The notes below the pieces were generated by a model, which made no database searches, was not told the origin of the DNA, and was given only the letters and a program-made list of their open reading frames with translations. A stretch of 64,000 bases of DNA from an uncultured Eubacteriales bacterium. GTDB taxonomy: Bacteria > Bacillota > Clostridia > Lachnospirales > Lachnospiraceae. The position numbers were made by a program, and so were the translations under genes. Of the stretch, positions 1 to 7,743 are shown in pieces. The stretch covers positions 1 to 64,000 of the forward strand of contig CASDTX010000046.1 of assembly GCA_949283695.1 (NCBI GenBank), written 5' to 3'. Position 1 is the stretch's first letter, and each line of letters begins with the position of its first letter.

Positions 1-41
1 AAGTTTCTTTTGGATTCTTCGTTCTTTTCTGCCCATTTCAA

Positions 42-89
42 CCTCACTGCGAAAAAGTTTTTTGCCATAATCTTATTTTCGCAGTGAGG
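42..89. repeat. Perfect inverted repeat, 14-bp arms
   Basis: CCTCACTGCGAAAA at 42-55 pairs perfectly with TTTTCGCAGTGAGG at 76-89 around a 20-base loop. No T-run follows on either strand, so it is not an ordinary intrinsic terminator. It could be an operator, an RNA hairpin or an element end. Nothing else was recognised in bases 1-304; a short open frame at 186-461 there has no support as a gene. Confidence 0.6.
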
Positions 90-304
90 CTGTGTATTTT
101 CAACAGATTTTAGTGCGAATTATTTTTACCTGTCAAAACTGAAAAATTCATCTCTCCGCCATTTTTCTTTGTCATATCAAGACTCTTGCCCAAATCAAAA
201 TGGTGTAGTAGTAGTGTAGTAAACGCCTTTCTACTCCGCAAAACCATTGATTTTACTGGCTTTTCCGGGACTTTTCAATATACTGCCGTGATATTGCAAA
301 ATAT

Positions 305-1983
305 ATGGCGGAATACTGGATCGAACGTGATAATCTGCGCAACGCCATCCGGGAATATGAGCAGTTCTGTCAGGTGCCGGAGGAGAGAAAAGAAATGCCG
401 CCGGATGAGAATCACCTCAGACTTGCAAAGGAACTGGAGCGGTGTTACGTACAGCTTCTGATCCAGCCTTCAGAAGAAATGTACATAGATATCATGCAGC
501 TCTATACAGACATGGGCGAATACAGAAAAGCAGCGTATTTCTGGGAGATAAAGGCAAAATACACGCAGGAGAGGCATACGGAAATCCATCCGGATTCCGG
601 CAGCGGGAAGGAAGCAGAAGAGAAGGCGTCCGGAGCATTGACGGAAGAAGCAGTAAAAAGTGCGGCAGAAACTTCTGGGAGTATGGAAGGCGCAGTAAAG
701 ACCACAATAGAAACGGCTGAGATGCTGAAGGGAATCAATATTCAGGAATATATGGACCTGTTTGCCGGCCGGGAAGATACTTATGTAAAAGAAACGGCAG
801 GAAATGCAAATGCGCGGCAGACGGAACAGGTTATGGAACCGCTGACAGAGGAAGCGGTGCGCCAGCATTTATCAGGTAATGTGATACTTGGCACGTATGT
901 ATAGCGACCAAACAATACGTCAAAATATGTTGTCTTTGACATTGACATTTCAAAGAAAATCCTGCTTCAGTATAATTACGGCAGTACAGAATTCGCGGCA
1001 TATAAGGAAAAAGCCGCACAGTACGCTGCGCAGGTGTGTAAGATGCTTAAGAAAATGGGACTGACCGGTTATGTAGAGGACAGCGGTTTTCGCGGATACC
1101 ATGTATGGCTGTTCTTTACCGAATGGATTCCTGTAAGGTATCTGAACCAGTTTACTGACTGCGTACAAAAAGAACTGGGGCAGAACGAAGGAAATGAGCT
1201 TACGAATGAGATTACTGTGGAACTCTTTCCAAACAGCGCAAGAATCCGGCAGGGTAAATTCGGGCAGAAAATCAAGCTGCCACTTGGCGTGCACATCCGT
1301 ACAGGGAACAGGAGTCTCTTTCTCGATGAACAGTTCATGCCGGTCAGTGATTACAAAGAATTCTTTTCCGGGATTGCAAAATATTCGCTTGACGTTGTCA
1401 GAAAGATACTGGGGATGTATTCCCTGGAAATGAAGGAAAAAACACAGACCAAAGAAGTGGACAGAAATCTTGAGCGCTTTGGTACGCTCCCGGAATCAGT
1501 GCGCATCGTACTGGAAAGGTGCAGTCTTATGAGATATCTCTGCCAGAAAGCCGCAACAACCGGTTACCTGTCGCATTTTGAAAGGATGTCGGTGCTGTAT
1601 GTCTTTGCACATATGGGCGACGAAGGAAAAGAATTTGTTCATACGGTAATGGGTTTCACACTGAATTACCAGTACAACACCACACAGAAATTCATTATGA
1701 AACTTCCGGAAAAACCAGTAAGCTGCGTAAAACTCAGGGAGCAGTATAAACTGATCACCGTTGAATACGGCTGCAGCTGCAATTTCAGGCAGACGAAAAA
1801 CTTGCCCAGAGAATCGTAGAATTGAAACGCCAGAAACGCGGGCTGGATAAGTCCATACGCAAGACCGAGTCAGAACTCCAGAAGATCTTTGACAACGCAG
1901 GAATCGACTGCCTGGAAATTGAGATAGGGATGCTCGTCAGAAGGAAGAAAGGAGAGGCTTATGAATGGCTGATCGAGCTGTAA
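305..1983 (+). pseudogene. Broken archaeo-eukaryotic primase (TOTE/CAPP type)
   Basis: The reading frame opens at ATG 305 and meets an in-frame TAG at 902-904, then continues in the same frame with primase sequence. A frameshift near 1790-1800 moves the rest into another frame, which runs to a stop at 1981-1983. The single TAG may have arisen from CAG. The middle carries archaeo-eukaryotic primase (AEP) hallmarks: VVFDIDIS (the metal-binding DxD) just after the TAG, GFRGYHVW (motif II), and RQGKFGQKIKLPLGVH (motif III). The C-terminal piece is a charged helical segment. Primases of this family occur in TOTE conflict systems and as CRISPR-associated primase-polymerases next to type III loci, which fits the position upstream of csm genes. 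As written it cannot make full-length protein, unless the TAG is read through and the ribosome shifts frame. Upstream start codons cannot be excluded. Confidence 0.75.
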
Positions 1984-2054
1984 GCAGAAAGGCAGTGTAG
2001 CAGCTGAGGAAAAGCGGGCGGCAGGAAACATGGCAGTTTCCTGCCGTATAAGGA

Positions 2055-2170
2055 TACAGTGCGGTTTTACGAGTGGAGCTCGTAACCGCCCCCTCATAAG
2101 CAGTCCCAGCATGTAGTGCAGGACTGGAGCGAGTCAGCGCGACGAGTGCGCATGCAGGCGGAGGTTGTGT
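2055..2170. other. Cluster of hairpins, possible structured RNA
   Basis: Within about 115 bases there are at least three potential stems: TTACGAG/CTCGTAA flanked by GCGG/CCGC (2061-2089), CAGTCC with GGACTG (about 2101-2126), and short GAC/GTC and GCGC stems around 2123-2150. Such density is unusual for intergenic DNA and could mark a structured RNA or a mobile-element end. No known RNA family was recognised and no promoter or terminator was assigned. Confidence 0.25.
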
Positions 2171-2615
2171 GTGAACTGCAGCAGACAGTAACATTTAAGT
2201 GGGATAAATTATGAAAAATCACTTTTATAAAAAGAAAAATTAAACTATAATAATCGCAAGGTGTGCGATCTATGCCGCATCTGCCCATACCTGCTGCGTT
2301 GGAATTAGCCCAGGCAAGCCATGGCTTGAGAAGTAAATACGTTTCGTACGCTTCCATCTCTGCGCACGTGATATAATAATTGCGCAGTCAGAGAGCATCG
2401 GGCAATATAAAAAGGCGATTGTTTTTGAGAACAATTGGAGTGACCGAGGCAGAATGAAAGAGGTGCAGGAAAAGTGAAAGTTCACTAATAAATATGAACA
2501 AATTGTGAACTTGCCAAAAAATGATGAGAAAACGCTTATTGTCAGAATAATCAGACAAATACCTGCAAAAATGGGGCTGGAAAGCCAGTGTTTATGCGGG
2601 TCCCCAGAGGGTACT

Positions 2616-2708
2616 GTCGAAATGAAGAAAGCCCGCTAAGGGAGTTGACACCTGAAAGAGAGTTAGCTCTCGTAGAAATGGAAGAAGCCCGCTGAGGGTA
2701 TTGATCTC
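2616..2708. CRISPR. Two degenerate CRISPR-like repeats (array remnant)
   Basis: Two similar units of about 36 bases lie at 2616-2651 and 2672-2708. Both have a GAAATG start, a shared AAGCCCGCT core followed by AAGGG or GAGGG, and a TTGAC or TTGAT end. The core CCCGCTAAGGG followed by TTGAC resembles repeats of type III and type I systems, which often end in GGGATTGAAAC. The gap between the units is only about 20 bases, shorter than a normal spacer, and the units differ at several positions. A third, weaker partial match ends near 2617. This looks like the decayed end of an array rather than a working one. It lies just upstream of the effector genes. Confidence 0.35.
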
Positions 2709-2756
2709 TTATGAGAAAAAACGATGATAAATGCACTGTAGTGTGAGGAATATGTG

Positions 2757-4280
2757 ATGAACAAATCAAAGCAAGCGAGCGGAATGCGGCCAAAACATGA
2801 AAATGTCATGTTGCTGGTGATGAGTACTTTGCCGTATCAGCCAAAGATTAATTCTTATCAGGCGGATTATGGCGGGAAGGCACTATATTTCAAAAGTCTC
2901 TCTCAGATGGAGCCACATACGAAATATGTCCTTCATATGTTGGCGGAAAAAGGAGAAAAGCTGGATCGAATCGTCATTTTGGAAAGTGCAAAGGCACGCA
3001 CGGAAAGACCGGTTAACTGGAATCACGAAACGGCTACAACGCTTTTCACAAAAAGAATCTACAATTATCTGGGCGCAAATGAAACAGTGGACATTCATTT
3101 GGCAGATGAGCTGGAAGAATTAAAGGAATCGCCCTGCGATCTGCGTTTATATGAACACTCATTTCCTGAGATTATAACGATTGATTTGGATAATCCTGTT
3201 TTTTTCTGGGAAGCCGTGAAAGCAATTCGCCATACGGAGGCAAAGGGATCAGTTTATCTGTATATGGACATGCAGGGAGGAGACAGGAATGCAGTATCTC
3301 AGATGAATGCGATCGCAGAGCTTCTGGTACGGCAGCAGGTGAGCATTCGGGGAAGATATGCCAATGATTTTGAACCGAAGAGGAATCCTCCGCTTCATAC
3401 AATCCGAGATGCAGGAAAAGAATATCGTACTTATCAGCTGATCTCAGCAATGGATATATTTGCACGGTATGGATGGGGCGACCAGTTGGTAGAATATTTT
3501 AAGGATAGTGGAGAAGGAGATACCAAAGAAGACCGATTATCAGAGGCTGTACAGGAGGCATCTCTGGCAATCAGCAGATGTAATGGGGAGGGATTTGACA
3601 GTGCGGTGCGTAAGATTGAAAAACTCGCAGAAGAATTTAAAAATCCTGAGACTGTTACAGAGATGGATGTAGTATATCAGGATATTTATGAAAATTATGA
3701 GACTCTGTTCGGGGCAAAATATCGATACGTTGCTCAGATACGCTGGTGTCTGGACAGACATTTTCTACAGCAGGCGCTGACAATTTTTGAGGCTAAGATG
3801 CCGGGAGAATTTGTACGTTCCGGGCTCATATATTATTTGACAGAGGATGGAGACCAGAGTAAATTTCTAAAAACTTGTGAGACGCTTTATAATAGATTAG
3901 ATCCGTGGAACTATTATCGTATGAAGGATCTGAACCATTATCTGATAAAAGACTACTGCAGAATTAACAAAAAGTCTGAAATTTGTGATCCGGAGCAGCT
4001 TCTGAAGTTCGGAGTGACGGACAAGAGGAAAGTTATTTCGCTTTTAAAAAGATACAAGGATATTTGCGGTCTGCGCAATAAGATGAACCACGCGTCATCA
4101 GAGGAACATAATCCAGACGGATTTTTTTCTTATATGTCGCACAGGTACAAAGATTCTGTCTGGAAAGAGTATAAGGAGACGGATTATGAGGCGAAAATAA
4201 GAAGTTTTTTAAGTGAATGGGAAAAAATGGCCGGAAAGGTACCGGAAACACTTCAGAAAAAGATCATCGATCTGAGCTGA
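2757..4280 (+). CDS. CARF-HEPN ribonuclease, Csx1/TM1812-like
   Basis: This 507-residue protein is a type III CRISPR ancillary effector: a CARF domain binds a cyclic oligoadenylate made by Cas10 and switches on a HEPN RNase. The N-terminal half (about 1-230) has the Rossmann-like layout of the TM1812 family, beginning NVMLLVMSTLPYQ and containing DMQGGDRN (D171), where canonical relatives read D-x-[ST]-x-G-F-R. The C-terminal half is helical and carries the HEPN active-site motif RNKMNH (R440 to H445, Rx4H). ATG 2757 is preferred over GTG 2754 because GAGG lies at 2745-2748. The gene opens the island, 620 bases ahead of the larger second CARF-HEPN gene, so it is probably transcribed alone. 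The HEPN assignment is firm; the altered CARF loop leaves the ligand uncertain. Confidence 0.8.
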   Translation: MNKSKQASGMRPKHENVMLLVMSTLPYQPKINSYQADYGGKALYFKSLSQMEPHTKYVLHMLAEKGEKLDRIVILESAKARTERPVNWNHETATTLFTKRIYNYLGANETVDIHLADELEELKESPCDLRLYEHSFPEIITIDLDNPVFFWEAVKAIRHTEAKGSVYLYMDMQGGDRNAVSQMNAIAELLVRQQVSIRGRYANDFEPKRNPPLHTIRDAGKEYRTYQLISAMDIFARYGWGDQLVEYFKDSGEGDTKEDRLSEAVQEASLAISRCNGEGFDSAVRKIEKLAEEFKNPETVTEMDVVYQDIYENYETLFGAKYRYVAQIRWCLDRHFLQQALTIFEAKMPGEFVRSGLIYYLTEDGDQSKFLKTCETLYNRLDPWNYYRMKDLNHYLIKDYCRINKKSEICDPEQLLKFGVTDKRKVISLLKRYKDICGLRNKMNHASSEEHNPDGFFSYMSHRYKDSVWKEYKETDYEAKIRSFLSEWEKMAGKVPETLQKKIIDLS

Positions 4281-4345
4281 CGATATGGACAATAAAAAGA
4301 TAAATTATTTGCGAACAATTGCTCATCATATAATCCATAGGTTTA

Positions 4346-4374
4346 TTGACATAACTCTTTATGCGATAAAATAT
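4346..4374 (+). promoter_or_regulatory. Sigma-A type promoter in the csx1 gap
   Basis: TTGACA at 4346-4351 is a perfect -35. The -10 is either TAAAAT at 4367-4372 (15-base spacer) or AAATAT at 4369-4374 (17-base spacer). It points towards a terminator only about 35 bases downstream, so it would make an RNA of roughly 50 bases unless the terminator is read through. Confidence 0.5.
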
Positions 4375-4408
4375 CTATAAGTGAAGAAAACAAATAAAAG
4401 TAGACAAT

Positions 4409-4433
4409 GAGGGAATCATTTTCCCTCTTTTTC
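4409..4433 (+). terminator. Short intrinsic terminator
   Basis: GAGGGAA (4409-4415) pairs with TTCCCTC (4421-4427) around a five-base loop and is followed by a run of T. It stands just downstream of a TTGACA promoter, which makes an attenuator or a very short RNA possible. Confidence 0.7.
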
Positions 4434-4900
4434 TATATCCAAAATAGAACAGGGGAAAAAGATGCTTTAAGTGATAAAGTGATTTATTACCGGGCTGTTT
4501 GGAAGAGTGAAGGCAGGTGAACATACGAAAAAGCATTTCAGGTGAGCTGTTCGGTTATTTCATATAGCAGACAGTGTTCCTGCTCCGCTGGTATTACGCC
4601 GGATTTCAGAGTGCCAGGATACTTATTATAATTCTCGAAGGATATCCTATGTCTGGCATCGCAGGTTCTGCTGACGAAGGGCAAGAGACTGGATATTAAT
4701 TATAAGAATGATGCCGAAAGTTATACATAAGACGGGTGTGGTATATATATACAGAAAAACAGCATGCAAAGGAGGAGGCATGCTATGCATAAAGAGCCGG
4801 GGATATTGTGTGAAATGTAATTGTCACTAAGTTTTTACCATGATACAATAATAAAATAGTATTTCTTCAGGATATCTACAGAAGAGAGAGGGGATTGGGA

Positions 4901-7279
4901 ATGAGACGAAAGATGCTGATCGCTCAGGTCGGAAGAGGAACCTATTTACCAACCAAGTATATTGAACTTGACAGAGGCGCCAGTGAGGCTGCGGACTGTC
5001 TGCTGAAACGCGAAGCTCCGTATGAGACGGGGTATACATTTGAAGCCGTTTTAAATGAAATACAGGAAAGATGCACAGCGGGCCCGGAAAACATGGAGAA
5101 GCCGGAGGAAAAAGGGGTTGATACCCTTGTACTTATCGGCACCTCTACGTCTTACTGGGGTTCGCTGTGCGTTTATTATATGAACTACGAGCTGACAGGC
5201 AAAGCAGAGCTTGTTCCGGTGAATGAAGAATATCTGGAAAAGCTTCGGGTGATTCCGGAATTAAAAAACGTGAAGCAGATCAGGATTGCGGATGAGGAGA
5301 CGCGAAGGGGAACGATTATACCCCTGGGGTATGCAATTGACGGCATGGAAGATGAGGAGACAAGGCATGCGGTCGAAAAATATCTGACGTCCGTTCTTGG
5401 AAAGAAGTTCAGCGGGCTACAGGTCAGAATTATCATCCTGAAGAAGGGTGTGGCAGAGAATGAGATGAAAAATAATTTTGCTCTGCTGCAGGCGGGATTG
5501 GAAAACATTGTGGACAAGGACTATAACTGGCTCGGGGAAGACATAATCAAAGACGGTGAGGAGAGGAAAATTGATATTTATTTTGATATTTCCAACGGGT
5601 TTCGATCCCTGCCTATGTATATATGGAGTTTTACCAGTTATCTTACCAGAATCCGTCCGGAAACATATGAACTGTTCATGTATTACGGAATGGCGGACGC
5701 AGTGGACAGCTATGGAGATGTGAAGATAACCGGGGCAGATAAAGTGATCACAGAGAAATATGCCCCTATGGTAGAACTTGACGAAGTGACGGATCTTATG
5801 AACTGGATCAATGCGGTCAATGAATTCCGCAGCCTGGGCTCCGTGCGGGAATTGAAAAGGATTTTTTCTGAACACAGCGAGTGGGATATCCCTGTCGGGA
5901 ACAGGCATAAGAAGAAATTGTCAGAACTCTTCATGGAGTTTGACTATGGAACGAATGTACATAACCTGAAGATTCTGGAGGACACGATTGCCATTCTGTG
6001 TTCCCTGAAGGAGCTGGGAAACGAGCAGAAGAATGTACCGGAGGAGAACAGACTTCCAAGACAGGCGGTTATCCTGCTGGAAAGTATCGGGAAAGACTTT
6101 GAAAAGAGGTTTAACAGCGGCGGCGTGAAATATAAATACAGCAATCTGACGCTGCGGCTTGCCGAGTGGTTCCATGGTCAGGGACGTCTCGGAAGCGCGG
6201 CGATCGCGACCATGGAAGGGATTACAACGTATCTTCTGGAACGTTTTTCCGGCATCAAAGGCAAGAAAAAACTTGATATTGTAAAAAGATATGACATGAG
6301 GGAGAAAGTGAAGCGGGTTCTGATGGAGGAGGAAGGAGACGAGAGCTTCACTGAGAATTATGAGGTGATCCGTAAGGAGATCCGCAATATCGGCGCTCAC
6401 ATTCTTTATGAGAATACGGATCGGGAAGAGATGGAGAGACACGGGGATACGATCCGGAACATGTTGGAGCTGATGTTCAGGGATATGCGGGAAACGGATG
6501 AGGAACGGTCCATATTCGCGAGCATTAAAGACTGGGATGAGATACGACCTTTTACGAAAGAGTTGCAGAGAACGATTGAGAACCTGAAAGAGACGGATAT
6601 TCCCACAGAAAGATTCTCCAAAGCACTGGTAAAGACGCTGGATGAATGTAAGACACAGATAAAAGTAATGGAAGAATGCGAAAACATGGCAGACGGGGGG
6701 TTTGAATTATTCCTTCAGGAGCTGGAGGAGATGAAGACGCTGAAAGCTCTGTCAGACAGCCGGATCCGGGCAGAAGAGGGGGAACCGGACCGGGAGAAAT
6801 ACAGAAAGCGATTCGGGGAGAGCAAGAAAGGAAGCGGATCCGACCGGCTTTTGAAATATTATGCAAGGCATTATAAAGACTTTATCAAAATTGCAGAGAA
6901 GCTCCACGGAGAAAAGACTGTATTTATCAACTGCTCCAATCATCCCTCTGAGAAATGGTCTGATGGGCAGAAGGAGGCGGCACTGAAGTATGGAGAGATC
7001 ACGGACATTCCATTTCCGCCGGTGAGCCCAAGTGCCTCTGAAAAAGAGGTCGACGAGACAGCGAAGGAACTGTGCAGAAGGATCAGGGCCTTCCGTCCTG
7101 CCGCGGTGATGTGTCAGGGGGAATATACATTGACTTACGCAGTGATTTCGAAACTGAGAAGAGCCGGGATCAGGGTCGTGGCGGCATGTACGGAGAGACA
7201 AGTTGTGGAAGAAGTCATCGACGGAAGAACAGAGAAAAAGAGTGTCTTCAAATTCATGGGATTCCGTGAGTTTGACTGA
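4901..7279 (+). CDS. CARF-HEPN nuclease fused to extra C-terminal domain
   Basis: This 792-residue protein is a second cyclic-oligoadenylate-dependent RNase candidate. The CARF domain (about 1-300) has the canonical TM1812 motif DISNGFRSLP starting at D229. The HEPN region follows, with RNIGAH (R495 to H500, Rx4H). A charged helical linker runs to about 665. Residues 672-792 form an additional alpha/beta domain beginning TVFINCSNHPSEKWSDGQ, with QGEYTLTYAVISKL and an ending FKFMGFREF. That domain resembles small stand-alone proteins met in type III neighbourhoods, which I recall only as uncharacterised; a role in ligand turnover is inference. ATG 4901 follows GAGAGAGGGGA; a TTG at 4895 is the alternative. 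The usual CARF-HEPN length is roughly 400-500 residues, so the tail is a genuine extension. Confidence 0.8.
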   Translation: MRRKMLIAQVGRGTYLPTKYIELDRGASEAADCLLKREAPYETGYTFEAVLNEIQERCTAGPENMEKPEEKGVDTLVLIGTSTSYWGSLCVYYMNYELTGKAELVPVNEEYLEKLRVIPELKNVKQIRIADEETRRGTIIPLGYAIDGMEDEETRHAVEKYLTSVLGKKFSGLQVRIIILKKGVAENEMKNNFALLQAGLENIVDKDYNWLGEDIIKDGEERKIDIYFDISNGFRSLPMYIWSFTSYLTRIRPETYELFMYYGMADAVDSYGDVKITGADKVITEKYAPMVELDEVTDLMNWINAVNEFRSLGSVRELKRIFSEHSEWDIPVGNRHKKKLSELFMEFDYGTNVHNLKILEDTIAILCSLKELGNEQKNVPEENRLPRQAVILLESIGKDFEKRFNSGGVKYKYSNLTLRLAEWFHGQGRLGSAAIATMEGITTYLLERFSGIKGKKKLDIVKRYDMREKVKRVLMEEEGDESFTENYEVIRKEIRNIGAHILYENTDREEMERHGDTIRNMLELMFRDMRETDEERSIFASIKDWDEIRPFTKELQRTIENLKETDIPTERFSKALVKTLDECKTQIKVMEECENMADGGFELFLQELEEMKTLKALSDSRIRAEEGEPDREKYRKRFGESKKGSGSDRLLKYYARHYKDFIKIAEKLHGEKTVFINCSNHPSEKWSDGQKEAALKYGEITDIPFPPVSPSASEKEVDETAKELCRRIRAFRPAAVMCQGEYTLTYAVISKLRRAGIRVVAACTERQVVEEVIDGRTEKKSVFKFMGFREFD

Positions 7280-7344
7280 CCGGCAGATGCGGATGCACGC
7301 GTCATGCCTGAATAAAAGAACAAATGAAAGCGAGGGAAAAGCAG

Positions 7345-7743
7345 ATGGCGGATAATAAGTATATTCTGCTATAAGTACTGTACGGAAGAGAGCGACGGGG
7401 CGTTTACAGAAGAAAGATTCAGAAAACATATGTCGGCGAGGATGGCACGAAGCTTATAAGAGAGAAATATGTATCTGTAGATATTGTAGAGAAGATGAGA
7501 GCAGAGCTGGATAAAGCCGGAAGAGGGAATATTAAGAACCTTGCATTCAGCGCGAAGAAGAGCCCGGCTGACTTTAAGACAGAGCAGGAGAGGATCAAGG
7601 CACACCAGACTGAGAAGAAGATTGATTTTTCGCTGGGAGGACTTTTGGGTGATAAGATACAGCGGAAACTGATCTATGATATGGTGCTCGTCTATGATCT
7701 CTGGTTTGAAAGAAAAGAGACGGATAGGGGGAATCCTATATGA
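7345..7743 (+). pseudogene. Broken small gene upstream of cas10
   Basis: ATG 7345 opens MADNKYILL and then meets TAA at 7372-7374. The same frame continues open to a stop at 7741-7743, which overlaps the cas10 start in an ATGA junction. The only later ATG is at 7495 and gives 82 residues (basic N-terminus, then a helical segment ending LIYDMVLVYDLWFERKE). The overlap suggests the gene was once translationally coupled to cas10 and that the 3' part may still be translated. The family is not recognised. It could be a small type III accessory gene; nothing in the sequence shows its role. Confidence 0.45.

Larger units (their letters stand above)
1984..2756. other. Gene-free, structured intergenic stretch
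   Basis: No convincing coding frame was found on either strand. The stretch holds several hairpins: 2061-2089 (TTACGAG/CTCGTAA with GCGG/CCGC outside), a mixed set at 2095-2160, TCGCA/TGCGA near 2254-2270, and CTGCGCA/TGCGCAG near 2365-2395. Two CRISPR-like repeats lie at 2616-2708. It may be a decayed CRISPR array or leader, or the remains of a mobile element. Confidence 0.5.
4281..4900. other. 620-base gap with tiny transcript unit and mini-ORF
   Basis: This gap between the two CARF-HEPN genes holds a TTGACA-type promoter followed about 35 bases later by a strong terminator (listed separately). It also holds an 11-codon open frame at 4785-4820 with the near-perfect ribosome binding site AAAGGAGGAG. 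That site sits in the loop of an AGCATGC/GCATGCT hairpin (4761-4767 with 4778-4784). Fragments of open frame around 4600-4730 resemble nothing recognised. The rest appears to be leader for the downstream gene. Confidence 0.5.

Noticed and set aside
186-461. Short plus-strand frame ahead of the primase remnant
   Set aside because: It overlaps the better supported primase frame and has low-complexity composition and no ribosome binding site.
2616-2708. Calling this a working CRISPR array
   Set aside because: Only two unequal units, and a gap of about 20 bases. Listed only as a possible remnant.
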